Part shown: positions 8,637 to 15,664 of the stretch, piece by piece
How the letters are laid out: every line of letters starts with the position of its first letter
Position numbering within the stretch: position 1 is the first letter of the stretch
Source of the DNA: Pseudomonadota bacterium
Lineage (GTDB): Bacteria; Myxococcota_A; UBA796; GCA-2862545
NCBI GenBank assembly: GCA_002862545.1
Contig: PKDJ01000212.1
Coordinates: 1-49,731, forward strand
DNA: 49,731 bases
Direction: 5' to 3'
Notes under the pieces: generated by a model
What the model was told of the DNA's origin: nothing
What the model saw: the letters and a program-made list of their open reading frames with translations, nothing else
Database searches by the model: none
Position numbers and translations under genes: made by a program

Positions 8637-8656
8637 TGAGCAGCGCGTGCTGCTCA
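8637..8656 (-). terminator. Terminator-like hairpin after the sigma-54 activator gene
   Basis: TGAGCAGC pairs with GCTGCTCA (eight pairs, four-base loop), three bases past the TGA of the minus-strand activator at 8660. It lacks a U-tract in that direction. Its position makes a 3'-end or termination function likely. Confidence 0.5.
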
Positions 8657-8659
8657 CTT

Positions 8660-10651
8660 TCAGCGGAGCCCGAACCGGCGCATCTTCTGATCGAGCGTTC
8701 GCTTCTGAATGGCCAGCAGCACCGATGCACGAATCCGATCGCCGCCGCTGCGCTCGAGTGCCTCTCGGATCATCTTGGACTCGAAGCGCTCGACCCTCTC
8801 GCGAAAGTCGAGGTCGCTGTCGACCGTGTCGACCAGCGGAAGTGCTGGCACACCCTCGCCGATCGTCTCACGGTGAGACCTCAGCTTGTAGACGAGGGTT
8901 CGCCTCGGAATCCGCAAGAGCGCTGCCGCACCCGTCTGGTTGCCGTGGCAGGCCCTCAGGGCGCCCTGGATCAGCGCGAGCTCGAACTCCTCGACACGCC
9001 GCTTCAGATCCATGGACTCGCCCTGATCGAACGGCCATGCTGCAGCCTGCCCGACATCGATCGTCGCGGCGTGCCGACTGCGCGTCTGCTCCGTGTAGCT
9101 GCGAAGCTTGGTGGGAAGATCCTCGACCGTCACGACCTCCCCGTGAGCAATGACCACCGCACGATCCATGCAGTTCTTGAGCTCACGGACGTTCCCTGGC
9201 CAGTGGTAGGTCTCGAGGAGCATCATCGCGTCAGGGCTAAGACCCCGAACCGCACGACCGTTGGCGGCATTGGCCTGCTGAACGAACCGCATCGCGAGCG
9301 GCCGCACGTCCTGCACGCGCTCGCGCAGAGGAGGGATCTCCAGCGTCATGGTGTTCAGGCGATACAGGAGGTCCCAGCGAAAGGTTCCCTGCTCACACAT
9401 CTGCTCCAGGTCGCGGTGCGTGGCCGCGACCACGCGCACGTCCACCGGAACCTCTCGGCTCGAGCCGACGCGCTGTAGGCGCCTGGTCTCCAAGACCCTG
9501 AGGAGGGCCACCTGTGCGGCCGCCGACAGCTCCCCGATCTCATCGAGGAGCAGTGTGCCTCCATCGGCCTCCTCGAACACCCCACTCGCCTGCCGATCAG
9601 CACCCGTGAAGGCGCCTCGTACGTGACCAAAGAGCACGCTCTCGATCAAGTTGGATGGGATGGCGCCACAGTTGATGGTCCGCATCGGACCCTTACTGCG
9701 GTTGCTGCGGTCGTGTATGGCCCGGGCGAGGACCTCTTTTCCGGTGCCCGTCTCACCGAGCAGGAGCACGGAGATGTTCGATGGCGCGATGCGACCGAGC
9801 GTCTCGAACAGAGCCACCATGCGGGCATCTCTGACCACCGGGCCGGCATCCGATTCCTCGTCTTCGACGACGACCACGGGCTCGTGGACTTGAACGGGCG
9901 CAGAGGGTTCTGCGTGCTGCAGGGCCTCACGCATGCCCTGCACCAGCGAATCAGCAGTCGCACCGCTGGATGGATAGACCGCGATCCCAGCCAGCAGCTG
10001 GGGCTCGTCGTCTGAACCCGCACAGAGCCCCTCCGCGATGCGCTCGACGGCCTGCCGGCTGATCCCAGAGAGCATGACCTCGACGGTGTCGGGGGCGTAC
10101 AGAGCCGTCCTGTCCTCCATCCGCAGCACACGACGCACGCGATGAAACCATGCGCTGGCCCGCAGCCCAGGCTCGGCAGCCGTGACCATCATCAACACGA
10201 CCTGCCGCATCGCAACGCGGGCTCGCACCAGCTCGGCCTCGACGCGCTGGATGAAGCGCTCGTGTGACTCCAGCTGCCCGCCGCGCGTGTCGACGTCCGC
10301 GAGACGCTGGACCGATACCGACACCGAGCCCATCCGGACCTCATCGCCGAGGGCGAGGATCTGGCTGCCACGGAGGCGGTCACCGTTGATGAACGTCCCG
10401 TTGGTCGACTCCAGATCCTCGACGGTCACCACGTCGCCAGACATCACGAACCGCGCATGCTGCCGAGAGAGACGACGACTGCGCGGCGTCAGGGTGGAGG
10501 GCGCTGCACGACCGATCACGACCGGCTCACCTTCGACCAAGGGGACCACCTCCACGCCGTCACGGTGGTACACCATCAGGGACAGCCGCCGTGACGGGCC
10601 GTCCTCCGTGGCGCCGTCACCGAACACCGTGCTCTCGAAGTGGTTCGTCAT
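8660..10651 (-). CDS. FHA / GGDEF-like / sigma-54 AAA+ activator with two Fis helix-turn-helices
   Basis: 663-aa sigma-54-dependent activator. The FHA domain (about 40-115: RLSRQH at 61-65, STNGTFING at 82-90) reads phosphothreonine. Residues 128-246 resemble a degenerate GGDEF domain: GGDEF is replaced by APDTV at 186-190, with GIAVYPSSG later. The AAA+ domain has Walker A GETGTGKE (299-306), an intact GAFTGA loop (346-351) and Walker B LLLDE. The C-terminus carries two Fis-type helix-turn-helices (about 552-592 and 617-661). The ATG at 10651 is used; the frame continues 38 codons upstream but would invade the divergent gene. AGAGG precedes it and a TATACT box lies upstream. Confidence 0.9.
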   Translation of the reverse strand: MTNHFESTVFGDGATEDGPSRRLSLMVYHRDGVEVVPLVEGEPVVIGRAAPSTLTPRSRRLSRQHARFVMSGDVVTVEDLESTNGTFINGDRLRGSQILALGDEVRMGSVSVSVQRLADVDTRGGQLESHERFIQRVEAELVRARVAMRQVVLMMVTAAEPGLRASAWFHRVRRVLRMEDRTALYAPDTVEVMLSGISRQAVERIAEGLCAGSDDEPQLLAGIAVYPSSGATADSLVQGMREALQHAEPSAPVQVHEPVVVVEDEESDAGPVVRDARMVALFETLGRIAPSNISVLLLGETGTGKEVLARAIHDRSNRSKGPMRTINCGAIPSNLIESVLFGHVRGAFTGADRQASGVFEEADGGTLLLDEIGELSAAAQVALLRVLETRRLQRVGSSREVPVDVRVVAATHRDLEQMCEQGTFRWDLLYRLNTMTLEIPPLRERVQDVRPLAMRFVQQANAANGRAVRGLSPDAMMLLETYHWPGNVRELKNCMDRAVVIAHGEVVTVEDLPTKLRSYTEQTRSRHAATIDVGQAAAWPFDQGESMDLKRRVEEFELALIQGALRACHGNQTGAAALLRIPRRTLVYKLRSHRETIGEGVPALPLVDTVDSDLDFRERVERFESKMIREALERSGGDRIRASVLLAIQKRTLDQKMRRFGLR

Positions 10652-10686
10652 GAGCCTCTCTGCAGGGACGCAGCTCTCTACAGCGC

Positions 10687-10692
10687 TAGTAT
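10687..10692 (+). promoter_or_regulatory. -10-like TAGTAT for the pseudokinase gene
   Basis: TAGTAT, then agggcc, then the GTG start at 10699: the six-base spacing that predicts a leaderless mRNA. It overlaps the minus-strand TATACT box of the divergent activator (10688-10693), so the two promoters cannot both be occupied. Confidence 0.5.
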
Positions 10693-10693
10693 A
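10688..10693 (-). promoter_or_regulatory. -10-like TATACT for the sigma-54 activator gene
   Basis: Read on the minus strand, TATACT is one base away from the consensus TATAAT. A start about seven bases on (near 10681) leaves a leader of about 30 bases that contains AGAGG just before the ATG at 10651. It is superimposed on the plus-strand box at 10687-10692. Confidence 0.5.
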
Positions 10694-10698
10694 GGGCC

Positions 10699-11832
10699 GT
10701 GACTGCACCCGACCCGTGGACGTGGGAGCACCTCCGCCTGGTACTGGCAGAGCTGCAACCTCCAATTACCCTCTCGGAGCCCGCCGCACAGCTGCGGGAG
10801 CTTGAGTCCTATGCTCACATGCATCCAGCCGATCGGGCACTACACTGGGCTGTCCTGCAGGCTCGGCGTGCGCTCACGGTCGACGCTGAGCTGCCGACAG
10901 CCGTGGCAGGTGTGCATCGCGAGCGCCTGCTGTGCTGGGACGGGGGCACCGCCACCTGGTCGGGTCGCGACACCCTGACTGGCCTTCCTGCCCGAGTGAG
11001 GGTCGTGACCCTGGGTGCGGGTGAGCCCTGGCGAAGAGCACTTGCCCGCGATGGCGAGGCCCTCGCGCCGCTGCTGCCGGGCCTCCGGACCGATGCCGAT
11101 GCCCTCGCCATCGTCCTCGCTCCCGGCGGAGAGGAGCCCACGCCTCTGCGCGCCTTCGCGCAGGCGATGTCGAGCGTCGAGCGCTGGACGGCAGCGGGTC
11201 TCGGAGTTCCAGAGACCCACCCGGAGCCGCTCGCCGTCCTCGAGGGTGGACTCGGGCTCGTCAGCCTCACACCCGGCTCGCCCGCCACCGAGACAGCCAT
11301 CCGCGCTGCAGCTGCGTGGCTTGGTGAGCGCCGCCCGAGCGACGATCCGCTGGTCGCACGACTGGCGAGCTGGTCTCCCGACGACATCGGTGAGACGCGC
11401 GACGCGCTCCGGACCTTCCTCGCCCAAGACCTGACGGCACGCTGGCGGACCCTCGAGCGCACTGCGCGGTCACAGGCACGACGCGGCCGTCACGAGCGGC
11501 TGCGTCAGGCGATTCATGACCTGTGGACCAGCCTTCCTCCCCCAGCGGGACGCTCTGCCATCGGCGTCGACCTCCAGGGGCGGGTCGAGGTGCTGACGAG
11601 TGCAGGCGGACAGCTGTCGTGCGGACCGGTGGGTGAAGAGCGATGGGTCGCTGGGTCCGAGGGCGTCGACAAGGCGCTCGCACGGCGCATCTTGCGCACT
11701 CGCGCGACGCGTCCACCGGGACCGAGCCTACAGCGTCAGGTCGATGGCGACGACGACGAGCTGGAGCTCATGACGAGCTGGCTGGCCTCAGCGGCACGCC
11801 TGCAGACCCTCAGGGTCCTCTTGCGGCGCTGA
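10699..11832 (+). CDS. Probable pseudokinase, divergent from the sigma-54 activator
   Basis: 377 aa, no signal peptide or membrane helix. Residues about 74-255 follow the outline of a Hanks kinase but lack its catalytic residues. DGGTATWSGRDTLTG (81-95) resembles the Gly-rich loop; ARVRVV (98-103) matches the VAxK strand with Arg for Lys; LAIVLAPGG (136-144) resembles the hinge; PETHPEPLAVL (171-181) stands where HRDxKPxN should be; LTPG (190-193) replaces DFG. The rest (about 256-377) is unassigned. The start is GTG after a TAGTAT box. Its placement opposite an FHA regulator suggests joint phospho-signalling. The fold assignment is inferred by eye. Confidence 0.6.
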   Translation: MTAPDPWTWEHLRLVLAELQPPITLSEPAAQLRELESYAHMHPADRALHWAVLQARRALTVDAELPTAVAGVHRERLLCWDGGTATWSGRDTLTGLPARVRVVTLGAGEPWRRALARDGEALAPLLPGLRTDADALAIVLAPGGEEPTPLRAFAQAMSSVERWTAAGLGVPETHPEPLAVLEGGLGLVSLTPGSPATETAIRAAAAWLGERRPSDDPLVARLASWSPDDIGETRDALRTFLAQDLTARWRTLERTARSQARRGRHERLRQAIHDLWTSLPPPAGRSAIGVDLQGRVEVLTSAGGQLSCGPVGEERWVAGSEGVDKALARRILRTRATRPPGPSLQRQVDGDDDELELMTSWLASAARLQTLRVLLRR

Positions 11833-11836
11833 AGCA

Positions 11837-12562
11837 TCAGGGAAGCCGGACCCCCTGTGCGAGGAGGTCCGCCTCCGCCGCGGCGACCCACCCACGATTG
11901 GCGCGCGGACTCGCGGGACTGGGGTGCAGAACCCGTCCCACCGGAACGCCGCTCGGAGCAAGCCGACGGGCCTGCCGCTCTGCAAATGCTCCCACACCGA
12001 TCACCCGGCTCGGAGCCAGCAGCTCCAGCCGCTCCGCGAGGACTTCGTCACAGGCCGAGAACAACGGCTCACGCTCTGACCGAGGGAGCTTGTCTGGGGT
12101 CCGGTTGCGCCCTGAGGCCTCCATGAAGGACAGCGGACAGTAGTTCAGGACGACGAAGTGCCGGAAGAACTCGTCAGCCGTGCCAAACCGCTCGGCAGCC
12201 CAGCCCCAGAGACGACGGCCACTGACCTCCGAGCGGGGACACGCAAGACCAGCCACCGGGCGCTTGGGATGTGGACTCGCTGGCTCGCCTACCTCACCCT
12301 CGAGCCCCATCCAGTCTCGAACGGCGCCGATCTCGCCGAAAGGAACTCCAGTCTGCGCCATGCCCCATGGCCCGGGATTCATGCCGAGCAAGACAACCCG
12401 CCCCTGCGCCGCACCGAGCCGCCGCCAATAGGCCTCGTGGAGTGAGCGGGCATAGGCCAGCGGGTTGTAGACGTGCGTGACGGGTGGGCCGAAGCTCAAG
12501 GCGTCGACAGCCGCGCACAGGCGATCGCTCAGAGCGAAGTGGTCGTCGATGGTCGTCTGCAT
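11837..12562 (-). CDS. SMUG1-type uracil-DNA glycosylase
   Basis: Removes uracil and oxidised pyrimidines such as 5-hydroxymethyluracil from DNA (family 3 of the UDG superfamily). 241 aa. Motif 1, GMNPGPWGMAQTGVPFGE (60-77, N62), and motif 2, HPSPASPRANRGW (213-225, H213), closely match animal SMUG1. Bacterial SMUG1 homologues exist but are uncommon compared with Ung and UdgB. It converges on the pseudokinase gene with only four bases between them. Upstream is a 19-base inverted repeat (12575-12593). The ATG at 12562 is the natural start; no Shine-Dalgarno sequence is evident. Confidence 0.94.
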   Translation of the reverse strand: MQTTIDDHFALSDRLCAAVDALSFGPPVTHVYNPLAYARSLHEAYWRRLGAAQGRVVLLGMNPGPWGMAQTGVPFGEIGAVRDWMGLEGEVGEPASPHPKRPVAGLACPRSEVSGRRLWGWAAERFGTADEFFRHFVVLNYCPLSFMEASGRNRTPDKLPRSEREPLFSACDEVLAERLELLAPSRVIGVGAFAERQARRLAPSGVPVGRVLHPSPASPRANRGWVAAAEADLLAQGVRLP

Positions 12563-12574
12563 CCGAGCCGCTAA

Positions 12575-12593
12575 CCGACACTCCGACTGTCGG
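12575..12593. promoter_or_regulatory. Inverted repeat upstream of the SMUG1-type gene
   Basis: CCGACA-(7)-TGTCGG, a perfect six-base dyad centred about 22 bases upstream of the glycosylase start. Size and position fit a repressor operator or a leader hairpin. No other copy was noticed. Confidence 0.35.
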
Positions 12594-12794
12594 CAGGACG
12601 TGACCCGAGACCATGCTGCGCTGCGACGGCAGGCTCATGCGCTCGGCGCACCTCTCCGCACCCCGTCGTCACAGACACCGTGCGGGCCCCCCAGCGCAGC
12701 GCACTACCCGTCCCCATCATGTCGAACCCTGCAGTCAGCCCCCTGAACATTCAGCCTTCGCGGTCCCGAGGGTGGCGCCCGAGGACAAGAAGGG

Positions 12795-13790
12795 GTGACA
12801 CTGACCTCGATGTTCGTCGCACTCGCCATGATCAGCAGCGTGCTCGCAGCATGTCCCCAGGGGATGGTCGAGGATGAAGGGTCCAAGGGCTGCCGTCCGG
12901 AGGATGGTGCTCGCCGGACGACAACGTTCGGCTACGCGCTGCGCTTCGTGGGTCCACGAGAGGCCACTCTGGGCTCCGGGGAGCTCGAGGGAGGTCACGA
13001 GGACGACGAGCCGCTGGTCATGCTCCGGCGCACGACGGGCTGGTGGCTCGGTGAGACGGAGGTGACCCAGGCCCAGTGGGACGAGGTCCTCGACAGCGAT
13101 CCAGAGCCCGACCCACGACTTCCTCTGAAGCCCTGGCGAGCGAGATGGAACGAGGCCTCCCTGAGCGGCCCCCAGCACCCGGTGCAGGGCATCACCTGGT
13201 GCGATGCTGTGCGATTCGCGAACGCTGCATCCCGCGTCGTAGGGCGAGTACCCGTCTACTTCGTGTCCGAGCGCTGCGAGAAGGGAGGCCCGGTGGTGGC
13301 CAAAGAGCCAGCACCCCGCTCGGGCTTCCGACTGCCGACCGAGGTGGAGTGGGAGCTCACCGCACGGACCGCCGGAGGCTACCCCTGGGGCATCATCGGT
13401 GAGTCCCAGTACCTCTGCGGCATCGAGAACATTCGCGACAGCGCCGCAGGGCTGGTGCTCGGCTGGGAATCCTCCGTGACCTGCAGCGATGGCTATGCAG
13501 GCACGGCCCCCGTGGGCGCGCTCGGCACCCACCATCCGCTCGGGATCTCCGACCTCCTCGGAAACGTTCGAGAGTGGTGCTACGACGGCTACGGGGAGTG
13601 GCCCCCCTCGAGAGCCACCGACCCCGAGCCGCTCGAGCGGGGCGCTCTGCGCTCGGTCCGAGGTGGGAGCTGGCGCACAAGCGCCAGCTGGGCGCGTGTG
13701 GCCAACCGCCAGCGCGCGAAGCGGACCCACGCCGCCGAGGACCTCGGCCTACGACTGGTGCTCGACGCTGTCGCACTGAGTGGCAACTAA
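12795..13790 (+). CDS. Formylglycine-generating-enzyme-like (SUMF1-fold) lipoprotein
   Basis: 331 aa. A signal peptide ends in the lipobox LAAC (C20). The rest is an FGE-sulfatase / SUMF1-type domain: WWLGETEVTQAQWDEV, GFRLPTEVEWEL, LLGNVREWCYDGY, VRGGSW. In genuine formylglycine-generating enzymes the segment after GGS carries the copper-binding cysteine pair; here it reads GGSWRTSASWARVANRQ with no cysteine, so it is probably not an active converter of sulfatase cysteine. Many bacterial SUMF1-fold proteins are binding or unknown-function proteins. The GTG start at 12795 is uncertain; an ATG at 12810 would still leave a short lipoprotein signal. Confidence 0.87.
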   Translation: MTLTSMFVALAMISSVLAACPQGMVEDEGSKGCRPEDGARRTTTFGYALRFVGPREATLGSGELEGGHEDDEPLVMLRRTTGWWLGETEVTQAQWDEVLDSDPEPDPRLPLKPWRARWNEASLSGPQHPVQGITWCDAVRFANAASRVVGRVPVYFVSERCEKGGPVVAKEPAPRSGFRLPTEVEWELTARTAGGYPWGIIGESQYLCGIENIRDSAAGLVLGWESSVTCSDGYAGTAPVGALGTHHPLGISDLLGNVREWCYDGYGEWPPSRATDPEPLERGALRSVRGGSWRTSASWARVANRQRAKRTHAAEDLGLRLVLDAVALSGN

Positions 13791-13796
13791 GGCGCC

Positions 13797-14816
13797 TCAG
13801 CGACCCTGTGCGCCGAGGTACGGACGAAACAGGTCCCAGCCCCCGAAGCCCGTACCGACGGCGACGACCTCGAGGTCAGGGCTGACGACAGCCCACGCCG
13901 GGTAGGCGAAGTCCTGTCCGAGTGCCGCCCCGAGCACCCACGCTCCCCAGCCCCGGTCCGCCAGGACAGGCGACTGTAGCTGGAAGGCCGACACCCACTC
14001 CAGCTGCATCGACAGCGAGGTCTGTCCCAAGGGATCGGAGAGCGACGGCGCGAGCAGTGTCACGACCTCGAGGTCGACGCCCTCGCGTGCCAGCGTCTCG
14101 ATGAAGGCCCTCTCCCCGGCAGCCATGTCCTGGCAGGGCGGGCAGTCCATCGCCGACACGTCGATCACGAGCCAGCGGCCCGAGAAGTCGTGCAGCCGAA
14201 GGTTCTCGAGACACTGATCTCTCAGCCAGCCGTCCGGGAGGGTCTGGCCGACCTCGACGGTCCACGGCCCCTCCCACGCGGGTGGCTCGGCATCGGGCCA
14301 ACCACAGAGGTACTTCCCCTCGTGGGGAGCGCCCCCGTGCCACGGGTCCCCCTTGCCGCGGCCCTCGGTGAAGAACCCGTCCACCGTGAACCGGACCGTC
14401 GCGTCACCGAGCTGGAGCCACTCGGTCTCGTTGGTCCAGCCCAAGCCATCCGGCCCAGCCACGACCGAACCCTGCTCCGACAGGAGGACGTTCTCGCTAC
14501 CGCGGAGCCACTGGTCTGTGGACGCCCCATGCCACTCCAGCGTGTCGATCCCGTCGGGAGACACGAGCGTGCTGCAGGCATCCCCGCTCACGAGCTCGAC
14601 ATCCAGGCGGTACATCGACTCACACTCGGGACAGAGCCACGGCACAGAGCGGTCCTCGATCCCATCGAAGGCGCGCGTGTAGCTACAGTCGGCGAAGCCC
14701 TCGGCCTCGGAGGCCTCGTCGAAGTCGACCGCCCAGGTCGCCTCGCCGGTCAGCGTCGAGACGGGGACGCGGATGACCGAAGGGTCGGGCGTACAGGCCA
14801 GCAGCAACAGCAGCAT
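13797..14816 (-). CDS. Redoxin/thioredoxin-fold lipoprotein
   Basis: 339 aa. The N-terminus M-L-L-L-L-L-A-C makes a lipobox with Cys at position 8, an unusually short signal. The start at 14816 is preferred over one 13 codons upstream because TACGGT plus six bases directly precedes it. The C-terminal third is thioredoxin-like: WLVIDVSAMDCPPCQDMAAG carries a CPPC redox motif, followed by a long alpha/beta segment. The N-terminal two thirds are Cys-containing and unassigned. A role in envelope disulfide chemistry is inferred from the CPPC motif. It ends six bases from the converging SUMF1-type gene. Confidence 0.8.
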   Translation of the reverse strand: MLLLLLACTPDPSVIRVPVSTLTGEATWAVDFDEASEAEGFADCSYTRAFDGIEDRSVPWLCPECESMYRLDVELVSGDACSTLVSPDGIDTLEWHGASTDQWLRGSENVLLSEQGSVVAGPDGLGWTNETEWLQLGDATVRFTVDGFFTEGRGKGDPWHGGAPHEGKYLCGWPDAEPPAWEGPWTVEVGQTLPDGWLRDQCLENLRLHDFSGRWLVIDVSAMDCPPCQDMAAGERAFIETLAREGVDLEVVTLLAPSLSDPLGQTSLSMQLEWVSAFQLQSPVLADRGWGAWVLGAALGQDFAYPAWAVVSPDLEVVAVGTGFGGWDLFRPYLGAQGR

Positions 14817-14822
14817 GGCAGG

Positions 14823-14828
14823 ACCGTA
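14823..14828 (-). promoter_or_regulatory. -10-like TACGGT six bases before the redoxin lipoprotein start
   Basis: On the minus strand: TACGGT, cctgcc, ATG (14816). There is no Shine-Dalgarno sequence. The recurrence of this exact spacing supports both the leaderless reading and the choice of the short MLLLLLAC start. Confidence 0.4.
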
Positions 14829-14879
14829 GCCCACAGCCGACTGACCGTCTGTCACGGACGACCTTCCCCACGTCGGCCA

Positions 14880-14896
14880 CCTGACGGGTTGTCAGG
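14880..14896. other. Perfect hairpin CCTGAC / GTCAGG
   Basis: Six-base arms around a five-base GGGTT loop, in the 155-base divergent intergenic region between the redoxin lipoprotein and the NlpC/P60-type hydrolase. Candidate operator or leader structure. Confidence 0.3.
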
Positions 14897-14971
14897 ATCT
14901 GCGCCCCAAGAGCCGCTCTCCTGTCGGGCACGAGACTTGCTTCCTGACGAGAGGAGGGCAAGAGGAGAGCT

Positions 14972-15664
14972 ATGCGGGAGTGGTCTGCCATCGCCGTCGC
15001 CGTGTGCTTGCTGTCTGGCTGGACAGCGCTTCGTGCGCACCTGCAGCGCTCGTCGGCGCCTCCGCCGGAGGATCTGCCGGCGGTCGAGGCCGTGGTCACG
15101 ACGTCCGAGCCGGCCCCGGAGCAGGTGGGCTCGATCAAGCTCACCCGGCACTCCATGCGCATCGCCGCCGCCGGCCGACACCTCGTCGAACACCGTCCGG
15201 GCCGCCGCTGGCGCGACGACTGCAGCGGCTTCGTGTCGGCCGTCATGACGCGGGCCGGCATCCCGATGGACGGGAGGGTCGCCACGATCTGGGCCTCCGC
15301 GGAGCGGAACGGCGCGCTCCACCACAACCCGATTCCGGCGATCGGCGATCTCGTGTTCTTCGACAACACGCACGACCGCAACAAGAACGGCAAGTGGGAC
15401 GACCTTCGCACCCACATCGCTGTCGTTGTCGACGTGGACCCGGAGGGCACCATCCTGATGGCGCACAACGGCAGCAGTCGGCGCCTGATCCAGATGAACC
15501 TCCTCGAGCCGCACGTCCACGAGACCAAAGACGGCGCGGCGCGCAACTCCTGGCTCCGCCGACACGGCTATGGCGACGACATCCCGCTCTACCTCACCGG
15601 ACAGCTCTGGAGCGGCTTCGCGACCGTCTCCGATCCGGACGCGTGGCTGTCCGACGAGGAATGA
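14972..15664 (+). CDS. NlpC/P60-type (CHAP-like) peptidoglycan hydrolase
   Basis: 230 aa. An N-terminal hydrophobic segment (about 5-20) acts as signal or anchor, a Pro/Glu-rich tether follows, and then a papain-like cysteine amidase/endopeptidase domain. C84 in DDCSGFVSAVMTRAGI is the nucleophile and H148 in THIAVVVD the general base; AHNGSS lies further on. D135-R-N-K-N-G-K-W-D-D resembles a calcium-binding loop just before the catalytic His. The likely substrate is peptide cross-links in the periplasm. AGGAGAG lies just before the ATG. The stop overlaps the next start (ATGA), so it is coupled to the DUF72 gene. Confidence 0.87.
   Translation: MREWSAIAVAVCLLSGWTALRAHLQRSSAPPPEDLPAVEAVVTTSEPAPEQVGSIKLTRHSMRIAAAGRHLVEHRPGRRWRDDCSGFVSAVMTRAGIPMDGRVATIWASAERNGALHHNPIPAIGDLVFFDNTHDRNKNGKWDDLRTHIAVVVDVDPEGTILMAHNGSSRRLIQMNLLEPHVHETKDGAARNSWLRRHGYGDDIPLYLTGQLWSGFATVSDPDAWLSDEE

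Larger units (their letters stand above)
8277..8659. other. 383-base gene-free stretch between convergent genes
   Basis: No open frame here looks coding; the frames present give Arg/Ser/Pro-rich shadow protein. It carries several inverted repeats: the long one at 8360-8411, smaller ones at 8280-8297, 8530-8542 and 8545-8570, and two more at 8610-8656. It separates the 3' ends of the MORN lipoprotein (plus) and the sigma-54 activator (minus), so transcription termination is the simplest role. A structured RNA is possible. Confidence 0.6.

Noticed and set aside
8299-8730. Possible small gene in the gap downstream of the activator
   Set aside because: The translation is Arg/Ser/Gly-rich without pattern, there is no ribosome site, and the region is dominated by inverted repeats.
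12795-13790. Calling the SUMF1-fold protein a true formylglycine-generating enzyme
   Set aside because: The catalytic cysteine segment is present but without cysteines, and the protein is an exported lipoprotein.
14980-15660. N-terminal extension of the DUF72 protein
   Set aside because: It is a frame-shifted shadow of the NlpC/P60-type gene. The DUF72 family start fits the ATG at 15661.
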